A DNA stretch of 64,000 nucleotides from CAVQBP01 sp963710745 (GTDB lineage Bacteria; Bacteroidota; Ignavibacteria; Ignavibacteriales; Ignavibacteriaceae), in NCBI GenBank assembly GCA_963710745.1, contig CAVQBP010000029.1:1-64000 (forward strand). Reading direction: 5' to 3'. Both the position numbers and the translations under genes were made by a program. The notes below the pieces were generated by a model. That model saw only the letters and a list, made by a program, of their open reading frames with translations. It was not told where the DNA came from and did no database searches. Positions 52,847 to 61,943 of this stretch are shown in pieces (position 1 is the first letter of the stretch; the number at the start of each line of letters is the position of its first letter).

Positions 52847-55800
52847 TTAATTAATTTCCTGTATTCTACAGATTGGCTTGAAGCTGCAGTATCTGCAAAC
52901 TTTATTTTCCCTATCTTTTAATGTTGTCAAATTAAATTTACCTGTTTTAATTGCATCAACAAACTTTTCTACCGATTCCAGGCATTCATGAATTAGTTTA
53001 TTAAGGACTTCATTCTTTTCATTAAGTGAACTGTTTTTCTTTAAGCCCAGGTTTACGGCAATTTTACCGAATTCACCTTCTTTGAACTTTAATGAATAAA
53101 TTTTAGGAACATCCGGATTGAGATCTTTTTCAAGCTGAGCATCAATAAGCTCTTTAGCAGCATACATATAAAGAGGAAGCTGAAGCGATAATCCTTCATC
53201 AAGTTCTTCTCTATTAGGCCTCTTGCCGTTTAATTTATAATCGACAACTTCAAACGTATTCTCTTTATCATCAATGTCTATCCTGTCGATTTTACCGCGT
53301 ATTTTTACGCTGCCTGCTTTCAATTCTTTTGCGGTATTTTTTCCCTTATTAATTTTTTCGCCTGAATACAGGCTTCCGAAAGCTTCTTCAAAAAATTCAG
53401 GTATAAAATTTTCATTTTTTTCTCTTTCGGTTTTTAAGAATAAATAGAGGATTGAATTCTCCCATCTTCCGTTTATTCCTAATATCTTTTCCTTTTCATA
53501 AAAAGTAAGAGGAGAATTAAAATTCCCTTCATTAATTTTCGCTTCTGCTATTCTTAATAAAATTTGCCTTGCATAGTTGAAATCTTTATCGGAAGCTTTT
53601 GAAATTATTATTCCTTTACCACTGATCGTTTCATAAAATTCATAAAGTATATTATGAAGCAGGCTTCCCATCTCCAATGCTTCAATTTCTTCCGAAGGTT
53701 CTTCGAGCGGCTTAAGTTTTAAAATTCTTTCGGCAAAGTATTTATAAGGACATTTCGCATAAGTCTCTAACTGAGAAATAGAATATTCTTTGGCTTTATA
53801 ATTATTTAGATTTTCTTTTGCAGATTCAGAGAGACCTTCATAAATGTTACCTGTAAATTCGGAATCTCCGAAAGGTTCGTTTATTCTCATCTGATCTATT
53901 AAGACAGATCTTTTAATTCTGTCGAAAGGAATAGAATTATTCTTTATTTTTTCTTTGATTCTTATAATTTCATCCGGGTTTTTTGTCAGATTTCTGCCGG
54001 TAAATTTTAACAGCTCTTCTTTTGAGTAAACTGAAGTTAAATAATCCTTTTCATCTTTGTTAGTTACATGGAAGTGTTTTGAAACTTCTTTTAAGAAATT
54101 TGATTCGACAAGCTCCTGTTTATCATCCTGGAGCGGAGTTGTAAGATATAACCCCTTATCAAATGAACATAATGATTGGTAAAAATGATATCTTTCTTCC
54201 GTTTGATGCCTGAGTTCATTTTTTACAAAAGACCCGGAGAAAAATATCTCGGGAGTATAGCGTGTAGGCAGATCCCCGTCGCATAAACCGGCAATAAAAA
54301 GATAATCGAATTTCAATCCCCGGATTTCATTTAAAGTAGTTACCTGTATACCATAGCCGGATTTCTCTTTTATATTATATCTTGTAGAAGATACAGCAGT
54401 TCTTATGTTGTTTAAATAAAATTTTAAACTGAATTTTTCGTTTTCAGGATATTCAAGCTCGAACAAATTCAGAATATCTTTAACTGTTTCTATAAAAACG
54501 GTGACTGCTTTAATGTTCTTTTCGATAGTTTCATTGCCGTTTCTGAAACCATCACTTTCATTATTTATTATTTTTTTATGAAGATCGAGCGAAAAGATTA
54601 AACCCAGGAATTTTTTTTCAAATTCCTTTAAGGTCATTTTTCTGCTGAAAGGATCGAGCTGCTCTTCCAGCTTATGAATATCTTCCAGGGCTTTTTTATA
54701 TATCTCTTTATTAAGTGAGGAATTTTCATCATCTTCAAAATCTTCAAGCTGATGGATCCCTCTATTTAAACTATCGATCCAGTTTTTTAAACCTGAAATA
54801 ATTTTAAGTTCTACAGACGCGTGCAGTAAATTGGAAAGATCAATATTACCGGTCTTCAGGTAACCGCTGCTTAAGGCTCTGAAGATATTTTTATAATAGA
54901 AATCATTTTCCAGTATTTCCAGGAAATTTATAATTGAAATTACAGCAGGTGAAGTATTGAGTGAAAATCTGTCCGTTAAATTAAAAGGCAAACCGTATGT
55001 TGAAAAAATATTCCTGACAACCGGAGAGTATTTATGGATGAGATTAAAAGCAACACAAATTTGGTTTGGCTCAATTCCCTGAACTATTACCAGGTTTTTA
55101 ATCTCTTTTGCAATTAATTCTATCTCTCTTTCCCTGGTTTGTCCAGCAATCTTAGTTATAGAAGGTTTGAGAATTTCTACCTTCCCGGATGAATTTTTCT
55201 TAAATAAATTTTCTCGTATAAGGTTCTGTATTCGGTTCAATTCACCTTTTGAGCTGTCAATGACTGGTGAAAATCCTTTTGAAATAAAAATGTTATAGCA
55301 TTTATCAAGGTGAGAAAATATCAAATTATTATATTTATAATAATCGAACTGAATAAATAAATCCATGCTGTTAATATTTGCGGTATAATTAATTATTTCA
55401 ATTTCCGGGATAGTGAATTCATCAAATCCGTTTATTACAATTAAATTAACCTTCGGGTAAAGTTCCCTGAACCTTTCGCTGAATTCATCAGCTGGCAGCT
55501 GAACCATTTCACTGTATACATCCCCGATTTCTTTTACATAAAGCTCATTACATTTCTGCCGGTATTTTTCATAAATTTCTGCAATATCCTCTGCTTTTAA
55601 TTTTTCAGTTCCATCAAGCGAAACGGATTCCTGTTTTAATTTAGGAGGTGTAATACCATGTTTTTTATATTCTGAAATTACATTCCTGATTCTGTCAAGC
55701 GTACCCGGAGGAACAGCATTATTATCAAAATATTTAAGACTACTTCCGTGGATGCTTTGTTTTAGTAAGACAGATGAAGCAGCATCACTTAAAATCTTCA

Positions 55801-56053
55801 TTTGATGCACATTTGTTTTACTCCCCGGAGAATCACAAAAAAATAGATTTGCTGCATAAGTTCCGATAGTCTCCAGGTTGATTTTGCCTGTGGCTTTCCC
55901 GGGAGAAAAGGAAATTATATCTTTTTTTAAATATCTTATTTTCCTGTTAGTCGGAACTATTAATAAAAGCTTATCTAATTCCTCATTCTTTATTGTATCA
56001 TCAATTCTCTGGTCTAAATCAACAGCTTCGACTTTACATTTTGTTAAAATCAT
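52847..56053 (-). CDS. addB: AddB/RexB-like helicase-nuclease subunit
   Basis: The 1068 residues comprise a helicase-like N-terminal region (LLLIVPTNRKIRYLKKDI at the Walker A position but without the GKT signature) and helicase motifs such as GLKFDYLFIAGLCDGDLP near residue 588. The C-terminal PD-(D/E)XK nuclease has GKIDRID and EVVDYKLNGKRP near residue 935. Four cysteines of the iron-sulfur staple are visible: YAKCPYKYF near 764 and CRYCSFKPICR near the end. This is the AddB-type subunit of a double-strand-break resection enzyme. No AddA gene lies in the window. It overlaps the CYTH gene upstream by four bases. Confidence 0.85.
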   Translation of the reverse strand: MILTKCKVEAVDLDQRIDDTIKNEELDKLLLIVPTNRKIRYLKKDIISFSPGKATGKINLETIGTYAANLFFCDSPGSKTNVHQMKILSDAASSVLLKQSIHGSSLKYFDNNAVPPGTLDRIRNVISEYKKHGITPPKLKQESVSLDGTEKLKAEDIAEIYEKYRQKCNELYVKEIGDVYSEMVQLPADEFSERFRELYPKVNLIVINGFDEFTIPEIEIINYTANINSMDLFIQFDYYKYNNLIFSHLDKCYNIFISKGFSPVIDSSKGELNRIQNLIRENLFKKNSSGKVEILKPSITKIAGQTREREIELIAKEIKNLVIVQGIEPNQICVAFNLIHKYSPVVRNIFSTYGLPFNLTDRFSLNTSPAVISIINFLEILENDFYYKNIFRALSSGYLKTGNIDLSNLLHASVELKIISGLKNWIDSLNRGIHQLEDFEDDENSSLNKEIYKKALEDIHKLEEQLDPFSRKMTLKEFEKKFLGLIFSLDLHKKIINNESDGFRNGNETIEKNIKAVTVFIETVKDILNLFELEYPENEKFSLKFYLNNIRTAVSSTRYNIKEKSGYGIQVTTLNEIRGLKFDYLFIAGLCDGDLPTRYTPEIFFSGSFVKNELRHQTEERYHFYQSLCSFDKGLYLTTPLQDDKQELVESNFLKEVSKHFHVTNKDEKDYLTSVYSKEELLKFTGRNLTKNPDEIIRIKEKIKNNSIPFDRIKRSVLIDQMRINEPFGDSEFTGNIYEGLSESAKENLNNYKAKEYSISQLETYAKCPYKYFAERILKLKPLEEPSEEIEALEMGSLLHNILYEFYETISGKGIIISKASDKDFNYARQILLRIAEAKINEGNFNSPLTFYEKEKILGINGRWENSILYLFLKTEREKNENFIPEFFEEAFGSLYSGEKINKGKNTAKELKAGSVKIRGKIDRIDIDDKENTFEVVDYKLNGKRPNREELDEGLSLQLPLYMYAAKELIDAQLEKDLNPDVPKIYSLKFKEGEFGKIAVNLGLKKNSSLNEKNEVLNKLIHECLESVEKFVDAIKTGKFNLTTLKDRENKVCRYCSFKPICRIQEIN

Positions 56054-56556
56054 TTCTTCTTTTCTTCTATCAAAATTTTATATGAATTTTTTATCTGGCT
56101 GTTTAAATCAAGTTCCAGCTTATTAATGATATAATTAAATCTATCTTTTGCATCTTCAAGTCCGTTTACAACTACAGTTTCAAGCTCTAAAAATTCACCA
56201 AGATCTTTTACTTTATCAAGGTGAACCCTTGTATTATCATAAATATATACCAGCCGGTTCTTTTCTACAACTGTTTCGATATTAAATATATCCTTCAAAA
56301 ATTCTTCGGCATTCCCATCCGAAAATTTAATGACCTGAAAATCAGACCAGCGATCTTTACTTGTTTCATCTCTGGCATATTTTATCAGGCTTTGCTCTCC
56401 GTTTTCGATCCTTAATTTCAGCAGCCCGTTTTTTATTTGGTAGTAAACATCCTTTTGAATTAATTCTCCGATATAATCGGCATTAATCTCTGCCAGGATT
56501 TTTATTATATTAGCAAAAGAATCGTTTGGTACTTTAAGTTCTAGATTTCTGGGCAT
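56050..56556 (-). CDS. CYTH-domain protein (CyaB-type)
   Basis: This 168-residue triphosphate-tunnel protein has the N-terminal metal motif NLELKVP (the canonical motif is ExExK; Asn replaces the first Glu, as in many CyaB-like proteins). The charged tunnel strands include LLKLRIENGEQSLIKYAR and VEKNRLVYIYDNTRVHLDKV, and FLELETVV is near the end. Annotated relatives include class IV adenylate cyclases and triphosphatases; which reaction applies is unknown. It overlaps the AddB-like gene by four bases (ATGA). Confidence 0.85.
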   Translation of the reverse strand: MPRNLELKVPNDSFANIIKILAEINADYIGELIQKDVYYQIKNGLLKLRIENGEQSLIKYARDETSKDRWSDFQVIKFSDGNAEEFLKDIFNIETVVEKNRLVYIYDNTRVHLDKVKDLGEFLELETVVVNGLEDAKDRFNYIINKLELDLNSQIKNSYKILIEEKKK

Positions 56557-56657
56557 AAATACCTTAAATTGTTGAATTTTAAATTATGAATTGGTAAAAT
56601 AAATGTATTGAAAAAAAGTTAAAGATAATTAAATTAGTCTTCAAAAGTGGAAACACT

Positions 56658-57305
56658 ATGAAATCAATTATATTCTCTGTAGCAATTTTAATAATAACCT
56701 TTTTCAATGTAAATGCTCAGGAAATAGGTGAACTGGTACCTGAGAAACCCCCGATGATATTTCCCGATAATGCATACGGAGCTGATATTTTATTTAGCGA
56801 AGGGGGATTCGGATTAGGTATGTTTTATCATCATCAATTGTCGCAGGAAATTACGGCTTTTGCCGATTTCTCTTTTTCGGAGGCTAAAGATGAAAAAGAG
56901 TTTGAATATGTGGACATTTATGGAAATACTTACACATTTGGCAAAAAAAACAGGATCTTTCTTCTGCCGGTGAATTTTGGAGTTCAGTACCGGTTATTTG
57001 AAAATGCTTTATACGATAATCTGCGGCCTTATATTAATCTGGGAGTCGGGCCTACATTAGTTCTTACATCCCCTTACGACAAAGAATTTTTCAATGCTTT
57101 CGGAAGTGCTCATGCTAATTACGCCCTGGGCAGTTATGTCGGATTAGGTGCAAACTTTGGAACAGATAAAAAAAGTCTTATAGGATTGAATATAAGATAT
57201 TATATAATCCATCTGTTTAATAACGGAGTAGAAAGCCTTTACAACAGACCAAAAAATAATTTCGGAGGTATATTCCTGTCAATTAGTCTGGGCGTTATGT
57301 ATTGA
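56658..57305 (+). CDS. Outer-membrane beta-barrel protein
   Basis: This 215-residue protein has a signal peptide ending VNAQ (residue 21) and alternating hydrophobic strands with aromatic girdle residues. The final strand is FGGIFLSISLGVMY. No enzymatic motif is seen. It is transcribed divergently from the CYTH gene. Barrel character is clear; the role is unknown. Confidence 0.7.
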   Translation: MKSIIFSVAILIITFFNVNAQEIGELVPEKPPMIFPDNAYGADILFSEGGFGLGMFYHHQLSQEITAFADFSFSEAKDEKEFEYVDIYGNTYTFGKKNRIFLLPVNFGVQYRLFENALYDNLRPYINLGVGPTLVLTSPYDKEFFNAFGSAHANYALGSYVGLGANFGTDKKSLIGLNIRYYIIHLFNNGVESLYNRPKNNFGGIFLSISLGVMY

Positions 57306-57369
57306 TGCCCGGTATTAAAAGTCATCAATAAAATTTCCTCGCCATTCACAGGCTTTTCAAAATATTATT

Positions 57370-57912
57370 TCATCCTTTCCATTTAATTGTGCATCCGATA
57401 GAAAATGTCTCAGGAACGGAAATTTCCTCCCCATGTATCGATTCAGTAATTGCATCTCGAAGGTACTTACTTTTCACTGCCCCGATATTTTTCCAATTGT
57501 CATCAATTTTACCATGGTAAACCAAATCCCTGTCTTTATTGAAAAGAAAAATCTCGGGAGTATGGGATGCATCGAAAGCTTTGGCCAATGTTTGAGCTTC
57601 ATCCCGCAGATATGGAAAATTAAAATTCTTTCCCTTCGCTCTCTTTTTCATATTTTCAAAAGAATCATCAGGATATTGCGAATCATCATTTGAATTGATG
57701 GCAATAACCGCCAGACCTTTTTCACCGAATTCACTTTGAATCTCTTTTATTCTATCCTCATATGCCTGAACATAGGGACAATGATTACAACTGAAAATTA
57801 CAACAAGTAAATCTTTATCTGAAAAAGTATCTAGACTGTACACCTGGTCGTCAACTCCTTTTAATTTAAACGATGGAATTTTCGAACCAATTTTTAGAGT
57901 TTTAGTAGACAT
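57370..57912 (-). CDS. Thioredoxin-family peroxiredoxin-like protein
   Basis: This 180-residue protein without a signal peptide has an AhpC/TSA-like fold (KIGSKIPSFKLKGVDDQVYSLDTF) and a CxxC site in VIFSCNHCPYVQAYEDRI near residue 42, with HTPEIFLF as the cis-proline loop. This family is annotated as thioredoxin family protein and is widespread in Bacteroidota. A CCTCCT on the plus strand (AGGAGG on the coding strand) stands just upstream of the start. The perfect 15-bp inverted repeat at 57937-58002 lies in its promoter region. Confidence 0.85.
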   Translation of the reverse strand: MSTKTLKIGSKIPSFKLKGVDDQVYSLDTFSDKDLLVVIFSCNHCPYVQAYEDRIKEIQSEFGEKGLAVIAINSNDDSQYPDDSFENMKKRAKGKNFNFPYLRDEAQTLAKAFDASHTPEIFLFNKDRDLVYHGKIDDNWKNIGAVKSKYLRDAITESIHGEEISVPETFSIGCTIKWKG

Positions 57913-57936
57913 ACATTAACCTCCTAATTTAAACTA

Positions 57937-58002
57937 ATGTGCCAGTCACCTATATTTTTCAGAAAAAATTCCATTTATATATTTTTAAGGTGACTGGCAC
58001 AT
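57937..58002. repeat. Perfect 15-bp inverted repeat in a divergent promoter region
   Basis: ATGTGCCAGTCACCT (57937-57951) is exactly complementary to AGGTGACTGGCACAT (57988-58002), with 36 AT-rich bases between. It lies between the thioredoxin-family gene and the M14 peptidase gene, which diverge. It could be a REP-like repeat, a paired operator, or a small mobile palindrome. No T tract follows either arm. Confidence 0.75.
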
Positions 58003-58083
58003 ATGTTTTTATGTTCACTTATAACTAAATTTGAATCAATTTATACGAACTTTTTATTCAAATATCATAATTGTAAAAAATTT

Positions 58084-59502
58084 ATGCAGCAGGAATTTGA
58101 ATTTGCAGATCGGCTTTACTACTGCTATCCCAGGTATAAAGAAGAGAAACTGACTCACCGGAGATTTAAACATTCGGATATCATTCCTTTAATTAATAAA
58201 TTAAAAAATATAAATATTTTCAGCGTTAATAAAGCCGGTTCATCAATTCAGGGCAGGGATATTTTCCTTATTAAAATTGGCAATGGCAAAAAGAAAATTT
58301 TTTTATGGTCGCAAATGCATGGTGATGAATCGACAGCTACCATGGCAATTTTTGATATTTTTAATTTTTTTAATGCCGGGGATGAATTCGATGATATAAA
58401 AAAATCTATTCTTAAAAAAACTACAATTTATTTTATGCCGATGGTTAATCCCGACGGTGCAGAAATATATGAGAGACGAAATGCCGTTGATATTGATATC
58501 AATAGGGATGCTGTACACCAGCAGACTCCTGAAGGAAGGATTTTAAGAAATATATTTGAAAATATTAAACCGGATTTCGGATTTAATCTTCATGATCAAA
58601 GTACAAAATATTCTGTTGGCAGAGGACCTAACGTAGCTGCGCTTTCTTTTCTGGCACCACCAATAAATTATAAGAAATCAATAGATCAGGTAAGGAAAAA
58701 AGCAATAATGCTTATAGCAGAAAATTATTTGATGTTGTCTGAATATATTCCAGGGCATATTGCAAAGTACCAGGATGATTTTGAACCACGGGCGTTCGGT
58801 GATAATTTTCAGAAATGGGGAGCAAGTACAATATTGATTGAATCGGGCGGCTGGAAAAATGATCCTGAAAAACAGTTTTTAAGGAAGCTGAATTTTATAG
58901 TCCTCTTATCTTCATTTAAAAGCATTACTGAAGGAAATTATAAACAGCAGAAGCAGATTGTTTATGATGAAATACCTTATAATGCCGAGTTTATTTTTAA
59001 TACAATATTAAGAAACCTGGAATGTGAAAGAGATGGTACTAAATATAAAATTGATATAGGAATAAACCATGAGGAAATAAAAGAATCTTATAATAATGAC
59101 ATTTCTTATAGATCTTCGATTGAAGATATTGGAGACCTGTCAACTTTTTTTGGTTATAATGATTTTGATTTCTCAGGTTATATGGCTGAACCGGGAAAAA
59201 TATTTGATAAAAAATTTAATTCAATTGAAGAGATAAGAAAATCCGATATAGCTGCTCTTTATAAGCTTGGTTTTACGGATGTAATCCTGAATTCAAAGAA
59301 TTTTAATAAAGCACAAACTGAACTTCCTATAAATATTTGGGTAAACAATTCACCCCGGGGTAGTAATGAAATTGAATTGAAAAGCGTTCCCAATCTGGTT
59401 ATTAAAAAGAACAATGAAGTACAATATATAGTAATTAACGGATTTGTTCAGGAAGTCAATAATTCTGAAAAAACAATTTTAAATGGTTTGGTTTTTCACT
59501 AA
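58084..59502 (+). CDS. M14-family zinc carboxypeptidase-like protein
   Basis: The protein has about 472 residues. The zinc ligands are His and Glu in SQMHGDESTATM near residue 78 and His in FGFNLHDQ near 168. NPDGAEIYERRN and DINRDAVHQQTPEGR match the substrate Arg/Asn region, and the catalytic Glu is in ILIESGG near 253. There is no signal peptide. An ATG at 58003 would add 27 residues but lies directly at the inverted repeat and encodes no recognisable domain, so I prefer ATG 58084. The C-terminal ~150 residues match no family I know. Confidence 0.85.
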   Translation: MQQEFEFADRLYYCYPRYKEEKLTHRRFKHSDIIPLINKLKNINIFSVNKAGSSIQGRDIFLIKIGNGKKKIFLWSQMHGDESTATMAIFDIFNFFNAGDEFDDIKKSILKKTTIYFMPMVNPDGAEIYERRNAVDIDINRDAVHQQTPEGRILRNIFENIKPDFGFNLHDQSTKYSVGRGPNVAALSFLAPPINYKKSIDQVRKKAIMLIAENYLMLSEYIPGHIAKYQDDFEPRAFGDNFQKWGASTILIESGGWKNDPEKQFLRKLNFIVLLSSFKSITEGNYKQQKQIVYDEIPYNAEFIFNTILRNLECERDGTKYKIDIGINHEEIKESYNNDISYRSSIEDIGDLSTFFGYNDFDFSGYMAEPGKIFDKKFNSIEEIRKSDIAALYKLGFTDVILNSKNFNKAQTELPINIWVNNSPRGSNEIELKSVPNLVIKKNNEVQYIVINGFVQEVNNSEKTILNGLVFH

Positions 59503-59578
59503 TTAACTTGTGCCAATCATGTTTGCCGGTCTTTTTCAAAGTAACCTGCTCATCAGACATTAATAGAAAGGTGTTAAG

Positions 59579-60046
59579 ATGTTTAATATTAAAAATATTC
59601 TTCTGCCGACTGATTTCAGTAATATTTCGTTATCTGCCGCATCATATGCAGCCGACATAGCAAAACAGTATGATGCAAAAATTCATCTTCTTTATGTACT
59701 GGAAAAAACACCTCCAGTTCTGGCAATCAGGTCGCTGGATCTATCGGAAGAAAAAATTATAAAATCTTTGGAAGAGGAAGCCAAAAAATCATTGGGAAAT
59801 ACTGCTGAAAAGGTGAAAAAGAGTTTTAATGGTGAGAATTTAGCTTTAGAAACAGTTTTACGAAAAGGTCTGGATTATGTTGAAATAAATAAGTATTCTG
59901 AGGAAAACAGTATTGATCTGATAGTTATAGCAACACATGGCAGAACAGGATTATTACATACATTGTTGGGCAGCGTTGCGGAAAAAGTTATTCGTTTTGC
60001 CAAACGCCCGGTTTTGGTTATAACTCCAAGCGGTAAAGAGAAATGA
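59579..60046 (+). CDS. Universal stress protein (UspA family)
   Basis: This 155-residue single Usp domain starts NILLPTDFSNISLSAASYAA and ends with the ATP-binding signature ATHGRTGLLHTLLGSVAEKVI and RPVLVI. The ATP-type signature means it probably binds nucleotide, like UspF-type proteins. AAAGG precedes the ATG. Confidence 0.93.
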   Translation: MFNIKNILLPTDFSNISLSAASYAADIAKQYDAKIHLLYVLEKTPPVLAIRSLDLSEEKIIKSLEEEAKKSLGNTAEKVKKSFNGENLALETVLRKGLDYVEINKYSEENSIDLIVIATHGRTGLLHTLLGSVAEKVIRFAKRPVLVITPSGKEK

Positions 60047-60116
60047 TATTTCCTTGATTATCCACCTCTTCTTTAATATATTTGTTGGCTAAGTAAAATG
60101 TAAAGAAGGTATTGCC

Positions 60117-60494
60117 ATGGCAAGAGTTAAAAATATAGAAGCTTTTTGCAGCTTTTGTAATACAGTTACTAAAATGGAATTGGCAAATGAAGCATCGGTT
60201 GCTGAAGAAAGCAACAAACGATGGGCTAAATGTAAAAAATGCAAGCAGACTATGATGATAGATCTGACTGAAGATGTAAAGGATAACAAGCCTTCTTTGG
60301 AAGGAATTGAAAATGAAGACTGCACTGTGTATTCTCCTAAAAAATCCTATTCAGTAGGAGAATCAATTTATCATCAGAATTGGGATGATTTTGGTAAGGT
60401 AGTTTCTAAGGAAGTAATGTCAAACGGCCAAAAATCAATAGCAGTCGAATTTCAAAAAAACGGTCATAAAAAATTAATTGAATCATTATCTTAA
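60117..60494 (+). CDS. Zinc-ribbon protein of unknown function
   Basis: The 125 residues include an N-terminal zinc ribbon (CSFC near residue 11, CKKC near residue 39). A C-terminal ~45-residue module, SVGESIYHQNWDDFGKVVSKEV and QKSIAVEFQKNGHKKLIES, resembles small SH3-like or CarD-like beta modules. I cannot name the family. The rpsU gene follows after 48 bases and ends at a terminator, so the two may share a transcript. A nucleic-acid-binding role is plausible, not shown. Confidence 0.7.
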   Translation: MARVKNIEAFCSFCNTVTKMELANEASVAEESNKRWAKCKKCKQTMMIDLTEDVKDNKPSLEGIENEDCTVYSPKKSYSVGESIYHQNWDDFGKVVSKEVMSNGQKSIAVEFQKNGHKKLIESLS

Positions 60495-60542
60495 CTAAAA
60501 TCTGCCTTAAGGCATAAAACCAATAAAGCGAGGTGAAACAAT

Positions 60543-60734
60543 TTGGTCGGTATTAATGTCGGTGAAAACGAATCGATTGATAAAGCTCTAAAAAGATTTA
60601 AGAAAAAATACGAACGTTCCGGTATTCTTAAAGAATATAAAAAGAGAACATTCTTTGTAAAACCTTCTATTAAGAAGAGAATGGAAAAGATGAAAGCCGC
60701 CCGTAGAGCTCATCGAACCGATAATATGGAGTAA
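60543..60734 (+). CDS. rpsU: 30S ribosomal protein S21
   Basis: This 63-residue basic protein has the S21 pattern: VGINVGENESIDKALKRFKKKYERSGIL followed by KEYKKRTFFVKPSIKKR and a Lys/Arg-rich tail. The start is TTG, with GAGGTG a few bases upstream; no ATG or GTG lies at the right place. S21 binds the small subunit near the anti-Shine-Dalgarno helix. A bidirectional terminator follows directly. Confidence 0.95.
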   Translation: MVGINVGENESIDKALKRFKKKYERSGILKEYKKRTFFVKPSIKKRMEKMKAARRAHRTDNME

Positions 60735-60736
60735 TT

Positions 60737-60764
60737 AAAAAGCTGTCTTTAGACAGCTTTTTTT
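60737..60764. terminator. Bidirectional terminator between rpsU and the LOG gene
   Basis: AAAAAGCTGTC and GACAGCTTTTT form an 11-bp stem with a four-base loop. It has T on the plus side and A (U on the minus transcript) on the other. The two genes converge here, so it can serve both. Confidence 0.9.
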
Positions 60765-61623
60765 ATTTTAATTCCACTAAAGGTTCCTCTCTTTTCTTTT
60801 CCTTCGGGGTCAGGTAATATTTTTCAAAGTGTTTTGTAATCGTATTAAATGCATCGGTAACAGAACTGCAAAAGGTAAATAATTTCAGATCTTCTTCATT
60901 TATTACATTGTTACGTACCAACCCTTCAAAATTTACAATTGATTTCCAGTATTTTTCATCATAAACAATTAAAAGCATTTTTTTCTTTATTTTCCCGGTT
61001 TGAATTAAAGTAAGAATTTCAAAGAACTCATCCATTGTTCCAAAACCTCCCGGGAATACAACTAAGGATTTTGCAAGATATGCAAACCAGAACTTCCTCA
61101 TGAAAAAGTAATGAAATTCAAAACTTAGATCCTGGGTAGCATATTTATTTATTGATTGTTCAAAAGGGATGCTTATATTTAAGCCAACTGAGTAACCGCC
61201 GGCCTGTTTTGCTCCTTTATTTGCAGCTTCCATAATACCGGGTCCGCCGCCTGAACAAACAATAAAACGATTAGCATAAGTTTCCAGTTTTAAAGACCAT
61301 TCCGTCAACCTTCTTGAAAGTTCAACTGCATCTTCATAATACTTAGACATTTTTACAAAATGCTGGGCAATCCTTAATTTTTCCGCCAGTTTATTTGTGG
61401 ATTTAGGATTTATTGTTTTGAATTTGTTATACTCTTTAACTGCATCTTTTCTTGATTTCAATCGGGCTGACCCAAAAAAAACAATTGTATCAATAATTTT
61501 ATGCTTCTTAAACATACTTTGCGGATAAAGAAATTCAGAAAGCATTCGAATAATCCTGCCGTCTGATGAATTTATGAATTCCAAATTTTCGTATGCTTTA
61601 AGCAAAGTTTTCTTTTTTGCCAT
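60763..61623 (-). CDS. LOG-family protein (TIGR00730-like)
   Basis: This 286-residue protein has the Rossmann-like LOG signature: CSGGGPGIMEAANKGA near residues 121-136 and VVFPGGFGTMDEFFE near residue 193. Plant LOG proteins release active cytokinin from its nucleotide; bacterial members act as nucleotide 5'-monophosphate phosphoribohydrolases. It is longer than the shortest LOG proteins because of an N-terminal extension. The stop lies in the shared terminator. Confidence 0.9.
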   Translation of the reverse strand: MAKKKTLLKAYENLEFINSSDGRIIRMLSEFLYPQSMFKKHKIIDTIVFFGSARLKSRKDAVKEYNKFKTINPKSTNKLAEKLRIAQHFVKMSKYYEDAVELSRRLTEWSLKLETYANRFIVCSGGGPGIMEAANKGAKQAGGYSVGLNISIPFEQSINKYATQDLSFEFHYFFMRKFWFAYLAKSLVVFPGGFGTMDEFFEILTLIQTGKIKKKMLLIVYDEKYWKSIVNFEGLVRNNVINEEDLKLFTFCSSVTDAFNTITKHFEKYYLTPKEKKREEPLVELK

Positions 61624-61943
61624 AATTTTCCCTTGATGAATTTAATAATTTTTCGATACTCAAAGGTTCGACTTTTATTTATGTGCATAAATTATATATT
61701 TGGCAATGATTTTTGATAAAATTATCCAAATAATAATTTACAATGTCCGTTAACTTATTCTAATTTATAGTTAAAATAAAATTTTTTATACTTTTTTCGA
61801 ATATATAAGTATTAGGTCTTTCATTTTTTTACAATATATTAAAATAATTTTGGGGTAAGAGGATGTTCATTAAAAGATAAATTTATAGACCATAATTTAA
61901 TTTCCCCGAAAAATTTATACATGAGCAACAGGTTTTGTAACGA
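61624..61943. other. AT-rich divergent intergenic region
   Basis: This 320-bp gap between the LOG gene and the PBP4-type gene is very AT-rich and has long T runs. I find no hairpin, frame or clear promoter that stands out, although the promoters of both divergent genes must lie here. Confidence 0.5.

Noticed and set aside
56530..56556. Loss of the first Glu in the CYTH ExExK motif
   Set aside because: N-x-E-x-K is common in CyaB-like proteins, so it is probably a subfamily trait and not a defect.
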